A stretch of DNA of 64,000 bases from Hermatobates lingyangjiaoensis. Taxonomy: Eukaryota > Arthropoda > Insecta > Hemiptera > Hermatobatidae. Both the position numbers and the translations under genes were made by a program. The DNA is taken from positions 1,839,001-1,903,000 of the forward strand of contig JAPFBL010000003.1 of NCBI GenBank assembly GCA_026182355.1. Reading direction: 5' to 3'. The notes beneath the pieces are model-generated. The model did not search any database, was not told the origin of the DNA, and saw nothing but the letters and a program-made list of their open reading frames with translations. Of this stretch, positions 14,801 through 34,996 are shown piece after piece; the stretch's first letter is position 1; each line of letters opens with the position of its first letter.

Positions 14801-17800
14801 ATTACAAAATAGTGGGCTCCGTGATATATGCACAGACTGATTACAAAATAGTGGGCTCTGTGATATATGCACAGACTGATTACAAAATAGTGGGCTCTGT
14901 GATATATGCACAGACTGATTACAAAATAGTGGGCTCTGTGATATATGCACAGACTGATTACAAAATAGTGGGCTCTGTGATATATGCACAGACTGATTAC
15001 AAAAAGTGGGCTCTGTGATATATGCACAGACTGATTACAAAATAGTGGGCTCTGTGATATTGCACAGACTGATTACAAAATAGTGGGCTCTGTGATATAT
15101 GCACAGACTGATTACAAAATAGTGGGCTCTGTGATATATGCACAGACTGATTACAAAATAGTGGGCTCTGTGATATATGCACAGACTGATTACAAAATAG
15201 TGGGCTCTGTGATATATGCACAGACTGATTACAAAATAGTGGGCTCTGTGATATATGCACAGACTGATTACAAAATAGTGGGCTCCGTGATATATGCACA
15301 GACTGATTACAAAATAGTGGGCTCTGTGATATATGCACAGACTGATTACAAAATAGTGGGTCTGTGATATATGCACAGACTGATTACAAAATAGTGGGCT
15401 CTGTGATATATGCACAGACTGATTACAAAATAGTGGGCTCCGTGATATATGCACAGACTGATTACAAAATAGTGGGCTTCCGTGATATATGCACAGACTG
15501 ATTACAAAATAGGGGCTCCGTGATATATGCACAGACTGATTACAAAAATGGGCTCCGTGATATATGCACAGACTGATTACAAAATAGTGGGCTCCGTGAT
15601 ATATTTGCACAGACTGATTACAAAATAGTGGGCTCCGTGATATATGCACAGACTGATTACAAAATAGGTGGCTCCGTGGATATATGCACAGACTGATTAC
15701 AAAATAGTGGGCTCGTGATATATGCACAGACTGATTACAAAAATAGTGGGCTCTGTGATATATGCACAGACTGATTACAAAATAGTGGGCTCCGTGATAT
15801 ATGCACAGACTGATTACAAAATAGTGGGCTCTGTGATATATGCACAGACTGATTACAAAATAGTGGGCTCTGTGATATATGCACAGACTGATTACAAAAT
15901 AGTGGGCTCTGTGATATATGCACAGACTGATTACAAAATAGTGGGCTCTGTGATATATGCCACAGACTGATTACAAAATAGGGGGCTCTGTGATATATGC
16001 ACAGACTGATTACAAAATAGTGGGCTCCGTGATATATGCACAGACTGATTACAAAATAGTGGGCTCCGTGATATATGCACAGACTGATTACAAAATAGTG
16101 GGCTCGTGATATATGCACAGACTGATTACAAAATAGTGGGCTCCGTGATATATGCACAAGACTGATTACAAAAATAGTGGGCTCGTGATATATGCACAGA
16201 CTGATTACAAAATAGTGGGCTCTGTGATATATGCACAGACTGATTACAAAATAGTGGGCTCCGTGATATATGCACAGACTGATTACAAAATAGTGGGCTC
16301 CGTGATATATGCACAGACTGATTACAAAATAGTGGGCTCTGTGATATATGCACAGACTGATTACAAAATAGTGGGCTCTGTGATATATGCACAGACTGAT
16401 TACAAAATAGTGGGCTCTGTGATATATGCACAGACTGATTACAAAAAATAATGGAGAAAAATAGTGGGCTCCGTGATATATGCACAGACTGATTACAAAA
16501 TAGTGGGCTCCGTGATATATGCACAGACTGATTACAAAATAGTGGGCTCTGTGATATATGCACAGACTGATTACAAAATAGTGGGCTCTGTGATATATGC
16601 ACAGACTGATTACAAAATAGTGGGCTCTGTGATATATGCACAGACTGATTACAAAATAGTGGGCTCCGGTGATATATGCACAGACTGATTACAAAATAGT
16701 GGGCTCCGTGATATATGCACAGACTGATTACAAAATAGTGGGCTCCTGTGATATATGCACAGACTGATTACAAAATAGTGGGCTCTGTGATATATGCACA
16801 GACTGATTACAAAAATAGTGGGCTCTGTGATATATGCACAGACTGATTACAAAATAGTGGGCTCGTGATATATGCACAGACTGATTACAAAAAAGTGGGC
16901 TCCGTGATATATGCACAGACTGATTACAAAATAGTGGGCTCCGTGATATATGCACAGACTGATTACAAAATAGTGGGCTCCGTGATATATGCACAGACTG
17001 ATTACAAAATAGTGGGCTCCGTGATATATGCACAGACTGATTACAAAATAGTGGGCTCCGTGATATATGCACAGACTGATTAAAAAATAGTGGGCTCTGT
17101 GATATATGCACAGAATGATTACAAAATAGTGGGCTCTGTGATATATGCACAGACTGATTACAAAATAGTGGGCTCTGTGATATATGCACAGACTGATTAC
17201 AAAATAGTGGGCTCTGTGATATATGCACAGACTGATTACAAAATAGTGGGCTCTGTGATATATGCACAGACTGATTACAAAATAGTGGGCTCTGTGATAT
17301 ATGCACAGAATGATTACAAAATAGTGGGCTCTGTGATATATGCACAGACTGATTACAAAATAGTGGGCTCTGTGATATATGCACAGACTGATTACAAAAT
17401 AGTGGGCTCCGTGATATATGCACAGACTGATTACAAAATAGTGGGCTCCGTGATATATGCACAGACTGATTACAAAATAGTGGGCTCTGTGATATATGCA
17501 CAGACTGATTACAAAAATTTATAAAAAGATTAAAAATAGTGGGCTCTGTGATATATGCACAGAATGATTACAAAATAGTGGGCTCCGTGATATATGCACA
17601 GACTGATTACAAAATAGTGGGCTCCGTGATATATGCACAACTGATTACAAAATAGTGGGCTCCGTGATATATGCACAGACTGATTACAAAATAGTGGGCT
17701 CCGTGATATATGCACAGACTGATTACAAAATAGTGGGCTCTGTGATATATGCACAGACTGATTACAAAATAGTGGGCTCTGTGATATATGCACAGACTGA

Positions 17801-20800
17801 TTACAAAATAGTGGGCTCCGTGATATATGCACAGACTGATTACAAAATAGTGGGCCGTGATATATGCACAGACTGATTACAAAATAGTGGGCTCTGTGAT
17901 ATATGCACAGACTGATTACAAAATAGTGGGCTCCGTGATATATGCACAGACTGATTACAAAATAGTGGGCTCCGTGATATATGCACAGACTGATTACAAA
18001 ATAGTGGGCTCTGTGATATATGCACAGACTGATTACAAAATAGTGGGCTCTGTGATATATGCACAGACTGATTACAAAATAGTGGGCTCTGTGATATATG
18101 CACAGACTGATTACAAAATAGTGGGCTCCGTGATTATATGCACAGACTGATTACAAAATAGTGGGCTCCGTGATATATGCACAGACTGATTACAAAATAG
18201 TGGGCTCTGTGATATATGCACAGACTGATTACAAAATAGTGGGCTCTGTGATATATGCACAGACTGATTACAAAATAGTGGGCTCTGTGATATATGCACA
18301 GATGATTACAAAAAAGTGGGCTCTGTGATATATGCACAGACTGATTACAAAATAGTGGGCTCCGTGATATATGCACAGACTGATTACAAAATAGTGGGCT
18401 CTGTGATATATGCACAGACTGATTACAAAATAGTGGGCTCTGTGATATATGCACAGACTGATTACAAAATAGTGGGCTCTGTGATATATGCACAGACTGA
18501 TTAAAAAATAGTGGGCTCTGTGATATATGCACAGAATGATTACAAAATAGTGGGCTCTGTGATATATGCACAGACTGATTACAAAATAGTGGGCTCTGTG
18601 ATATATGCACAGACTGATTACAAAATAGTGGGCTCTGTGATATATGCACAGACTGATTACAAAATAGTGGGCTCTGTGATATATGCACAGACTGATTAAA
18701 AATAGTGGGCTCTGTGATATATGCACAAATGATTACAAAATAGTGGGCTCTGTGATATATGCACAGACTGATTACAAAAAGTGGGCTCTGTGATATATGC
18801 ACAGACTGATTACAAAATAGTGGGCTCCGTGATATATCACAGACTGATTACAAAATAGTGGGCTCCGTGGTATATGCACAGACTGATTACAAAATAGTGG
18901 GCTCTGTGATATATGCACAGACTGATTACAAAATAGTGGGCTCTGTGATATATGCACAGACTGATTACAAAATAGTGGGCTCTGTGATATATGCACAGAC
19001 TGATTACAAAATAGTGGGCTCCGTGATATATGCACAGACTGATTACCAAATAGTGGGCTCCGTGATATATGCACAGACTGATTACAAAATAGTGGGCTCC
19101 GTGATATATGCACAGACTGATTACAAAATAGTGGGCTCTGTGATATATGCACAGACTGATTACAAAATAGTGGGCTCTGTGATTATATGCACAGACTGAT
19201 TACAAAATAGTGGGCTCCGTGATATATGCACAGACTGATTACAAAATAGTGGGCTCTGTGATATATGCACAGACTGATTACAAAATAGTGGGCTCCGTGA
19301 TATATGCACAGACTGATTACAAAAAGTGGGCTCCGTGATATATGCCAGACTGATTACAAAATAGTGGGCTCTGTGATATATGCACAGACTGATTACAAAA
19401 TAGTGGGCTCCGTGATATATGCACAGACTGATTACAAAATAGTGGGCTCCGTGATATATGCACAGACTGATTACAAAATAGTGGGCTCCGTGATATATGC
19501 ACCGACTGATTACAAAATAGTGGGCTCCGTGATATATGCACAGACTGATTACAAAATAGTGGGCTCCGTGATATATGCACAGACTGATTACAAAATAGTG
19601 GGCTCCGTGATATATGCACAGACTGATTACAAAATAGTGGGCTCTGTGATATATGCACAGACTGATTACAAAATAGTGGGCTCTGTGATATATGCACAGA
19701 ACTGATTAAAAAATAGTGGGCTCTGTGATATATGCACAGACTGATTACAAAATAGTGGGCCTGTGATATATGCACAGACTGATTACAAAATAGTGGGCTC
19801 TGTGATATATGCACAGACTGATTACAAAATAGTGGGCTCTGTGATATATGCACAGACTGATTACAAAATAGTGGGCTCTGTGATATATGCACAGACTGAT
19901 TACAAAATAGTGGGCTCTGTGATATATGCACAGACTGATTACAAAATAGTGGGGCTCTGTGATATATGCACAGACTGATTACAAAATAGTGGGCTCTGTG
20001 ATATATGCACAGACTGATTACAAAAATAGTGGGCTCTGTGATATATGCACAGACTGATTACAAAATAGTGGGCTCTGTGATATATGCACAGACTGATTAC
20101 AAAATAGTGGGCTCTGTGATATATGCACAGACTGATTACAAAATAGTGGGCTCTGTGATATATGCACAGAATGATTACAAAATAGTGGGCCTGTGATATA
20201 TGCACAGACTGATTACAAAATAGTGGGCTCCGTGATATATGCACAGACTGATTACAAAATAGGGGCTCTGTGATATATGCACAGACTGATTACAAAATAG
20301 TGGGCTGTGATATATGCACAGACTGATTACAAAATAGTGGGCTCTGTGATATATGCACAGACTGATTACAAAATAGTGGGCTCTGTGAATATATGCACAG
20401 AATGATTACAAAATAGTGGGCTTGTGATATATGCACAGACTGATTACAAAATAGTGGGCTCCGTGATATATGCACAGACTGATTACAAAATAGTGGGCTC
20501 CGTGATATATGCACAGACTGATTACAAAATAGTGGGCTCTGTGATATATGCACAGACTGATTACAAAATAGTGGGCTTGTGATATATGCACAGACTGATT
20601 ACAAAATAGTGGGCTCTGTGATATATGCACAGACTGATTACAAAATAGTGGGCTCTGTGATTAGCACAGACTGATTACAAAATAGTGGGCTCTGTGATAT
20701 ATGCACAGACTGATTACAAAATAGTGGGCTCCGTGATATATGCACAGACTGATTACAAAATAGTGGGCTCCGTGATATATGCACAGACTGATTACAAAAT

Positions 20801-23800
20801 AGTGGGCTCTGTGATATATGCACAGACTGATTACAAAATAGTGGGCTCTGTGATATATGCACAGACTGATTACAAAATAGTGGGCTCCGTGATATATGCA
20901 CAGACTGATTACAAAATAGTGGGCTCTGTGATATATGCCAGACTGATTACAAAATAGTGGGCTCTGTGATATATGCACAGACTGATTACAAAATAGTGGG
21001 CTCCGTGATATATGCACAGACTGATTACAAAATAGTGGGCCGTGATATATGCACAGACTGATTACAAAATAGGGGCTCCGTGATATATGCACAGACTGAT
21101 TACAAAATAGTGGGCCCGTGATATATGCACAGACTGATTACAAAATAGTGGGCTCCGTGATATTTGCACAGACTGATTACAAAATAGTGGGCTCCGTGAT
21201 ATATGCACAGACTGATTACAAAATAGTGGGCTCCTGTGATATATGCACAGACTGATTACAAAATAGTGGGCTCCGTGATATATGACAGACTGATTACAAA
21301 ATAGTGGGCTCTGTGATATATGCACAGACTGATTACAAAATAGTGGGCTCTGTGATATATGCACAGACTGATTACAAAATAGTGGGCTCCGTGATATATG
21401 CACAGACTGATTACAAAATAGTGGGCTCTGTGATATATGCACAGACTGATTACAAAATAGTGGGCTCTGTGATATATGCACAGACTGATTACAAAATAGT
21501 GGGCTCTGTGATATATGCACAGACTGATTACAAAATAGTGGGCTCTGTGATATATGCACAGACTGATTACAAAATAGTGGGCTCTGTGATATATGCCAGA
21601 CTGATTACAAAATAGTGGGCTCGGTATATGCACAGACTGATTACAAAATAGTGAGCTCTGTGATATATGCACAGACTGATTACAAAATAGTGGGCTCTGT
21701 GATATATGCACAGACTGATTACAAAATAGTGGGCTCCGTGATATATGCACAGACTGATTACAAAATAGTGGGCTCTGTGATATATGCACAGACTGATTAC
21801 AAAATAGTGGGCTCTGTGATATATGCACAGACTGATTACAAAATAGTGGGCTCCGTGATATATGCACAGACTGATTACAAAATAGTGGGCTCCGTGATAT
21901 ATGCACAGACTGATTACAAAATAGGGGGCTCCGTGATATATGCACAGACTGATTACAAAATAGTGGGCTCCGTGATATATGCACAGACTGATTACAAAAT
22001 AGTGGGCTCCGTGATATTTGCACAGACTGATTACAAAATAGTGGGCTCCGTGATATATGCACAGACTGATTACAAAATAGTGGGCTCCGTGATATATGCA
22101 CAGACTGATTACAAAATAGTGGGCTCTGTGATATATGCACAGACTGATTACAAAATAGTGGGCTCTGTGATATATGCACAGACTGATTACAAAATAGTGG
22201 GCTCTGTGATATATGCACAGACTGATTACAAAATAGTGGGCTCTGTGATATATGCACAGACTGATTAAAAAATAGTGGGCTCTGTGATATATGCACAGAC
22301 TGATTACAAAATAGTGGGCTCTGTGATATATGCACAGACTGATTACAAAATAGTGGGCTCTGTGATATATGCACAGACTGATTACAAAATAGTGGGCTCT
22401 GTGATATATGCACAGACTGATTACAAAATAGTGGGCTCTGTGATATATGCACAGACTGATTACAAAATAGTGGGTCTTGTGATATATGCACAGACTGATT
22501 ACAAAATAGTGGGCTCCGTGATATATGCACAGACTGATTACAAAATAGTGGGCTCCGTGATATATGCACAGACTGATTACAAAATAGTGGGCTCTGTGAT
22601 ATATGCACAGACTGATTACAAAATAGTGGGCTCTGTGATATATGCACAGACTGATTACAAAATAGTGGGCTCTGTGATATATGCACAGACTGATTAAAAA
22701 ATAGTGGGCTCTGTGATATATGCACAGATGATTACAAAATAGTGGGCTCTGTGATATATGCACAGACTGATTACAAAATAGTGGGCTCTGTGATATATGC
22801 ACAGACTGATTACAAAATAGTGGGCTCTGTGATATATGCACAGACTGATTACAAAATAGTGGGCTCTGTGATATATGCACAGACTGATTACAAAATAGTG
22901 GGCTCTGTGATATATGCACAGACTGATTACAAAATAGTGGGCTCTGTGATATATGCACAGAATGATTACAAAATAGTGGGCTCTGTGATATATGCACAGA
23001 CTGATTACAAAATAGTGGGCTCTGTGATATATGCACAGACTGATTACAAAATAGTGGGCTCGTGATATATGCACAGACTGATTACAAAATAGTGGGCTCC
23101 GTGATATATGCACAGACTGATTACAAAATAGTGGGCTCGTGATATATGCACAGACTGATTACAAAATAGTGGGCTCTGTGATATATGCACAGACTGATTA
23201 CAAAATAGTGGGCTCTGTGATATATGCACAGACTGATTACAAAATAGTGGGCTCCGTGATATATGCACAGACTGATTACAAAATAGTGGGCTCCGTGATA
23301 TATGCACAGACTGATTACAAAATAGTGGGCTCCGTGATATATGCACAGACTGATTACAAAATAGTGGGCTCTGTGATATATGCACAGACTGATTACAAAA
23401 TAGTGGGCTCTGTGATATATGCACAGACTGATTACAAAATAGTGGGCTCCGTGATATATGCACAGACTGATTACAAAATAGTGGGCTCCGTGATATATGC
23501 ACAGACTGATTACAAAATAGTGGGCTCTGTGATATATGCACAGACTGATTACAAAATAGTGGGCTCCGTGATATATGCACAGACTGATTACAAAATAGTG
23601 GGCTCCGTGATATATGCACAGACTGATTACAAAATAGTGGGCTCTGTGATATATGCACAATGATTACAAAATAGTGGGCTCCGTGATATATGCACAGACT
23701 GATTACAAAATAGTGGGCTCCGTGATATATGCACAGACTGATTACAAAATAGTGGGCTCCGTGATATATGCACAGACTGATTACAAAATAGTGGGCTCCG

Positions 23801-26282
23801 TATATATGCACAGGAATGATTACAAAATAGTGGGCCTTGATATATGCACAGACTGATTACAAAATAGTGGGCTCTGTGATATATGCACAGACTGATTACA
23901 AAATAGTGGGCTCTGTGAATATGCACAGACTGATTACAAAATAGTGGGCTCTGTGATATATGCACAGACTGATTACAAAATAGTGGGCTCTGTGATATAT
24001 GCACAGACTGATTACAAAATAGTGGGCTCTGTGATATATGCACAGACTGATTACAAAATAGTGGGCTCTGTGATATATGCACAGACTGATTACAAAATAG
24101 TGGGCTCTGTGATATATGCACAGACTGATTACAAAATAGTGGGCTCTGTGATATATGCACAGACTGATTACAAAATAGTGGGCTCTGTGATATATGCACA
24201 GACTGATTACAAAATAGTGGGCTCTGTGATATATGCACAGACTGATTACAAAATAGTGGGCTCTGTGATATATGCACAGACTGATTACAAAATAGTGGGC
24301 TCTGTGATATATGCACAGACTGATTACAAAATAGTGGGCTCTGTGATATATGCACAGAATGATTACAAAATAGTGGGCTCTGTGATATATGCACAGACTG
24401 ATTACAAAATAGTGGGCTCCGTGATATATGCACAGACTGATTACAAAATAGTGGGCTCCGTGATATATGCACAGACTGATTACAAAATAGTGGGCTCCGT
24501 GATATATGCACAGACTGATTACAAAATAGTGGGCTCTGTGATATATGCACAGACTGATTACAAAATAGTGGGCTCCGTGATATATGCACAGAATGATTAC
24601 AAAATAGTGGGCTCCTGATATATGCACAGACTGATTACAAAATAGTGGGCTCCGTGATATATGCACAGACTGATTACAAAATAGTGGGCTCCGTGATATA
24701 TGCACAGACTGATTACAAAATAGTGGGCTCTGTGATATATGCACAGACTGATTACAAAATAGTGGGGCTTGTGATATATGCACAGACTGATTACAAAATA
24801 GTGGGCTCTGTGATATATGCACAGACTGATTACAAAATAGTGGGCTCTTGATATAGCACAGACTGATTACAAAATAGTGGGCTCTGTGATATATGCACAG
24901 ACTGATTACAAAATAGTGGGCTCCGTGATATATGCACAGACTGATTACAAAATAGTGGGCTCCGTGATATATGCACAGACTGATTACAAAATAGTGGGCT
25001 CTGTGATATATGCACAGACTGATTACAAAATAGTGGGCTCTGTGATATATGCACAGACTGATTACAAAATAGTGGGCTCCGTGATATATGCACAGACTGA
25101 TTACAAAATAGTGGGCTCTGTGATATATGCACAGACTGATTACAAAATAGTGGGCTCTGTGATATATGCACAGACTGATTACAAAATAGTGGGCTGTGAT
25201 ATATGCACAGACTGATTACAAAATAGTGGGCTCCGTGATATATGCACAGACTGATTACAAAATAGGGGGCTCCGTGATATATGCACAGACTGATTACAAA
25301 ATAGTGGGCTCCGTGATATATGCACAGACTGATTACAAAATAGTGGGCTCCGTGATATTTGCACAGACTGATTACAAAATAGTGGGCTCCGTGATATATG
25401 CACAGACTGATTACAAAATAGTGGGCTCCGTGATATATGCACAGACTGATTACAAAATAGTGGGCTCCGTGATATATGCACAGACTGATTACAAAATAGT
25501 GGGCTCTGTGATATATGCACAGACTGATTACAAAATAGTGGGCTCTGTGATATATGCACAGACTGATTACAAAATAGTGGGCTCTGTGATATATGCACAG
25601 ACTGATTACAAAAAAGTGGGCTCCGTGATATATGCACAGACTGATTACAAAATAGTGGGCTCCGTGATATATGCACAGACTGATTACAAAATAGTGGGCT
25701 CTGTGATATATGCACAGACTGATTACAAAATAGTGGGCTCTGTGATATATGCACAGACTGATTACAAAATAGTGGGCTCCGTGATATATGCACAGACTGA
25801 TTACAAAATAGTGGGCTCTGTGATATATGCACAGACTGATTACAAAATAGTGGGCTCTGTGATATATGCACAGACTGATTACAAAATAGTGGGCTCCGTG
25901 ATATATGCACAGACTGATTACAAAATAGTGGGCTCCGTGAATATGCACAGACTGATTACAAAATAGTGGGCTCTGTGATATATGCACAGACTGATTACAA
26001 AATAGTGGGCTCTGTGATATATGCACAGACTGATTACAAAATAGTGGGCTCCGTGATATATGCACAGACTGATTACAAAATAGTGGGCTCCGTGATATAT
26101 GCACAGACTGATTACAAAATAGTGGGCTCCGTGATATATGCACAGACTGATTACAAAATAGTGGGCTCCGTGATATATGCACAGACTGATTACAAAATAG
26201 TGGGCTCCGTGATATATGCACAGACTGATTACAAAATAGTGGGCTCCGTGATATATGCACAGACTGATTAAAAATAGTGGGC
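11806..26282 (+). repeat. 39-bp satellite array, block 2
   Basis: About 370 copies of the same unit in the same orientation as block 1. Most are full 39-bp units with C or T at the variable site. The first 2.2 kb is ragged (GTAATATATGCGCAG, short and long units). The stretch 14080-15018 is perfectly regular. Short foreign or scrambled pieces occur at about 14025-14072, 16443-16460 and 17514-17536. Recurrent unit variants (AGGGGGCTC; ATATTTGCAC; TTAAAAAATAG followed by CAGAATGATT) mark higher-order duplications. The array ends at 26282 (GGGCCTTAAAATTCCC). Confidence 0.97.
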
Positions 26283-29200
26283 CTTAAAATTCCCAGTATT
26301 AAAATAATTCTGTTAAAAACCAAAAAAAATTTTTTTTAAAAAAAACCCAAAAAAAATTTTTTTTTAAAATTTTAAAAAAAATTTTTTTTAAATTTTTTAA
26401 AAATTTTCAAAAAAAGGTTTAAAAAAAAATTTTTTTTGGGGGGTTTTTTTTTTTTAAAAAAAAAATTTTTTTTTTGGTTTTTTTTTTTAATTTTTTGGAA
26501 AAATTAAAAAGGGGAAAAAAAAATTTTAATTTTTTAAAAACCCTTTTTCCCCGGGAAAACCTTTTTTTTTTTTGGTTTTTAAAAAGGGTTTTTTTTAAAA
26601 AATTTGAAATTAAAAAAATTAAAATTTGTTTAACCCAAAATTTTTTTTAAATTTAAAACCTTTTTTAAAATTTTAAAATACCCGGTTTAAAGGTTAAAAA
26701 TTTAAAAAAAAAAAAAAATTTTTTTTTAAATTTAACAAAAAGGGTTTTTAAAAATTAAAAAAATTTTTTTATTTCCCTTAAAAAAAATTTTGGGGGTTTT
26801 TTTTTTTTTTAAAAAAAATTTTTTTTTTTAAAAAATATTTTTTGTTTAAAAGGGGAAAAAATTGGAAAAAAAACCTTTTAAAATTAGAAAAATAAAAAAT
26901 TTTTAAAATTTTTTTTTTTTTAAAAAAAAGGGGTTTTTAAAGAAAAAAAAAAAAATTTTAAATTTTAATTTTTAAAAAAAAAATTTTAAAATTTTTTTTT
27001 TTTTTTAAAAAACCCCCTTTTAAGGTTTTTTTAAAAAAAAAATTTTTTTTTTAAAAAAATTTTTTTGGGGGGGAAATTTTTAAAAGAAATTTTCCCTTTC
27101 AAATTTTTAAAAATTTTTTTTTAAAAAATTAAAAATGGGCCCAAAAAAACCCGGCAAAATTTTTTTTTTTAAAAAAAAGATTGTTTAAAATGGGGTTTTT
27201 TTTAAAATTTTTTAAAAAAAAACCCCAAAAAAAATTTTTTTAATAAACCAAACCAAAAAAAAATTTTTAAAAAAAAAAATTTTTTTAAAAAAAAAAAAAA
27301 AAAAAAAACCTTTTTTAAAAAAACCCAAAAAAAAAAAATTTCTTTTTTTCCCCAAAAAAAAAAAAAAAAAAAAAATGGGGGGGGTTTTAAAAAAAAAAAT
27401 TTTTTAAAAAGGGGTTTAAAGGGGGTTTTTAAAAAGGGGGCCGGGGCCCGGAAAAAAAAGGGGCCTTTTGGCCCGGAATTTAAAAACCAAAAGGGTTTTT
27501 AAAAATTGGGGCCTTTTTGGGAAAAAAAGGGGTTTTAAAAAATTTTTTAAAAAGGGGGTTTTTCCCGGGGGGTTTTTTTAAAATTTTTTGGGGGGGGGGA
27601 AAAAACCCCCCAAAAAAGGGGGGAAAAAACCCCAAAAAATTGGGCCCTTTTTTGGAAAAAAAAATTTTTAAAAAAAAAAAAATTTTTAAAAAAAAACGTT
27701 AAAAAGGGGGAAAAAAAAAAAAAAAAATTTTTTTTAAAAAAAAAAAAAATTTTTTTAAAAAAAAAATTTAAAAATTGGGGTGGGTTTAAATTTCCAAAAT
27801 TTTTTTTTTTAACAAAATTTTTGGGGGTTTTTTTAACAAAATTTTTGGGGGTTTTTTTAACAAAATTTTTGGGGGTTTTTTTAACAAAATTTTTGGGGGG
27901 TTTTTTAACAAAAATTTTGGGGGTTTTTTTAACAAAATTTTAAAAAAATTTTTTTCAAAAACCCTTTTGGGCCGGAATTAAAAAATGGGCCTTTTGGGCC
28001 GGAATTAAAAAATGGGCCCGGGGGGTTTTTAAAAAAGGGGTTTAAAATAAGGGCCCTTTGATTTAAAAAAGGGGTTAAAAATTTGGGCCCTTTGATTTAA
28101 AAAAGGGGTTAAAAAATTTGGGCCCTTTGATTTAAAAAAGGGTTTAAAAATTTGGGCCCTTTGATTTAAAAAAGGGGTTTAAAAATTTCCCTTTGATTTA
28201 AAAAAGGGGTTAAAAAAAATTTTTAAAAAAATTTTTAAAATAAAATTTTTAAAAAATTTTTAAAATAAACCCTTGGAAAAAAAGGGGGAAAAAAGGGGCC
28301 CGGAAAAAAAGGGGTTTAAAAAGGGGGAAAAAAAAATTTTTAAAAAAGGGGTTTAAAAAGGGGGTTTTTTAAAAAAAAAAGGGGTGGGTTTGGTTTGAAA
28401 AAAAAAGGGGTGGGTTTGGTTTGAAAAAAAAAGGGGTGGGGGGGTTTAAAAAAGGGGCCTTGGAATATTCCAAAAAAAAATGGGGGTTTTTTGGGGAAAA
28501 AAAAAATTTGGGTTTTTTGGGGAAAAAAAAAAGGGGGGTTTTTTTGGGGAAAAAAAAAAGGGGGGGAAAAACCCAAAAAAAAAGGGGGGTTTTTTGGGGA
28601 AAAAAAAAATTTGGGTTTTTGGGGAAAAAAAAAATTTGGGGTTTTTGGGGAAAAAAAAAATTTGGGTTTTTTGGGGAAAAAAAAAAGGGGGGGAAAAACC
28701 AAAAAAAAAGGGGTGGGGAAAAAAAAAATTTTTGGGGGGAAAAAAAAAATTTTTAAAATAAAAATTTTTAAAAAATTTTTAAAAATTTCCCTGGAAAAAA
28801 AGGGGGAAAAAATTGGGGGTTTAAAAAAGGGGCTTTAAAAAAAGGGGCTTTTAAAAATTGGGGGTTTAAAAAAGGGGGTTTAAAAAAGGGGTTTTAAAAT
28901 TGGGGGTTTAAAAAAGGGGCTTTTAAAAATTGGGGGTTTAAAAAAGGGGCTTTTAAAAATTGGGGGGGGTTTTTTTTAAAAAAAATTTTTTTCCCCCGGA
29001 TTTAAAAAAAACCGGTTTTTTGGGTGGGTTTGGTTTGAAAAAAAAAGGGGTTTTTTTAAAATTTTTAAAATTAAAAATTTTTGGGGATATAACCAAAAAA
29101 AAAATTTGGGTTTGGGAAAAAAAAAGGGGAAAAAAGGGCCCTTTGATTTAAAAAAGGGGGTTTTAAACCTTTAAAAAATTTTTTTTAAAAAAAAAAAAAC

Positions 29201-29950
29201 GATTTAAAAAAAGGGGGTTTTTAAATTAAACGATTTAAAAAAAGGGGGTTTTTAAATTAAACGATTTAAAAAAAGGGGCCTTTTAATTCCAAAAAAAAAA
29301 GGGGGGGGGAAAAAAAAAAAAATTTGGGTTTTTTGGGGAAAAAAAATTTTGGGTTTTAAAAAAAAAAAAATTTTTTTTTAAAAAAAAAAAAAAGGGGGGT
29401 TTTTGGGGAAAAAAAAAATTTGGGTTTTTTGGGGAAAAAAAAAATTTGGGGGAAAAACCAAAAAAAAATTTTGGGTTTGGGAAAAAACAAATTAAAATTT
29501 GGGTTTGGGAAAAAACAAATTTTTTTTAAAAAAAAAAATTTGTGGGTTTGGTTTGAAAAAAAAAGGGGTGGGTTTGGTTTGAAAAAAAAATTTTTGGGGG
29601 AAAAAAAAAATTTTTGGGGGAAAAAAAAAATTTTTGGGGGAAAAAAAAAATTTTTGGGGGGGAAAAAAAAAATTTGGGGGAAAAAAAAAATTTTGGGGGA
29701 AAAAAAAAATTTGGGGTGGGTTTGGTTTGAAAAAACCCTTTTTGGGGAAATTAAAAAGGGCCCCCGGGGGGAAATTAAAAAGGGCCCTTTTTCCCGGAAA
29801 TTAAAAAGGCCCTTTTGGGCCGGAATTAAAAAATGGCCAAATATTGGGGGTTTTAAAAAATTTTTAAAAAGGGGCCCTGGAAAAAAAGGGGTTTAAAAAG
29901 GGGCCCTTTAAAAAATTTTTAAAAAGGGGCCCTGGAAAAAAAGGGGTTTA
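26283..29950. other. homopolymer-blurred sequence, probable assembly artefact
   Basis: This 3.7 kb consists almost entirely of homopolymer runs of two to fifteen bases, with hardly any alternating dinucleotides, unlike everything else in the window. Periodic patterns remain: about 24 bp at 27810-27940 (TTTTAACAAAATTTTTGGGG) and about 35 bp at 28045-28205 (GGGCCCTTTGATTTA). The latter aligns base for base with satellite GGGCTCTGTGATATA once lone bases are overwritten by a neighbour. I read this as satellite DNA distorted by base calling or consensus building. Open frames here (27517-27702, 28340-28838, 29420-29896) are strings of K, G, F, P and W codons and are not genes. Confidence 0.75.

Positions 29951-34996
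<5,046 letters not shown>

Noticed and set aside
27517..29896. Lys/Gly/Trp- and Phe/Pro-rich frames
   Set aside because: They arise from runs of A, G, T and C in the blurred region and have no real codon structure.
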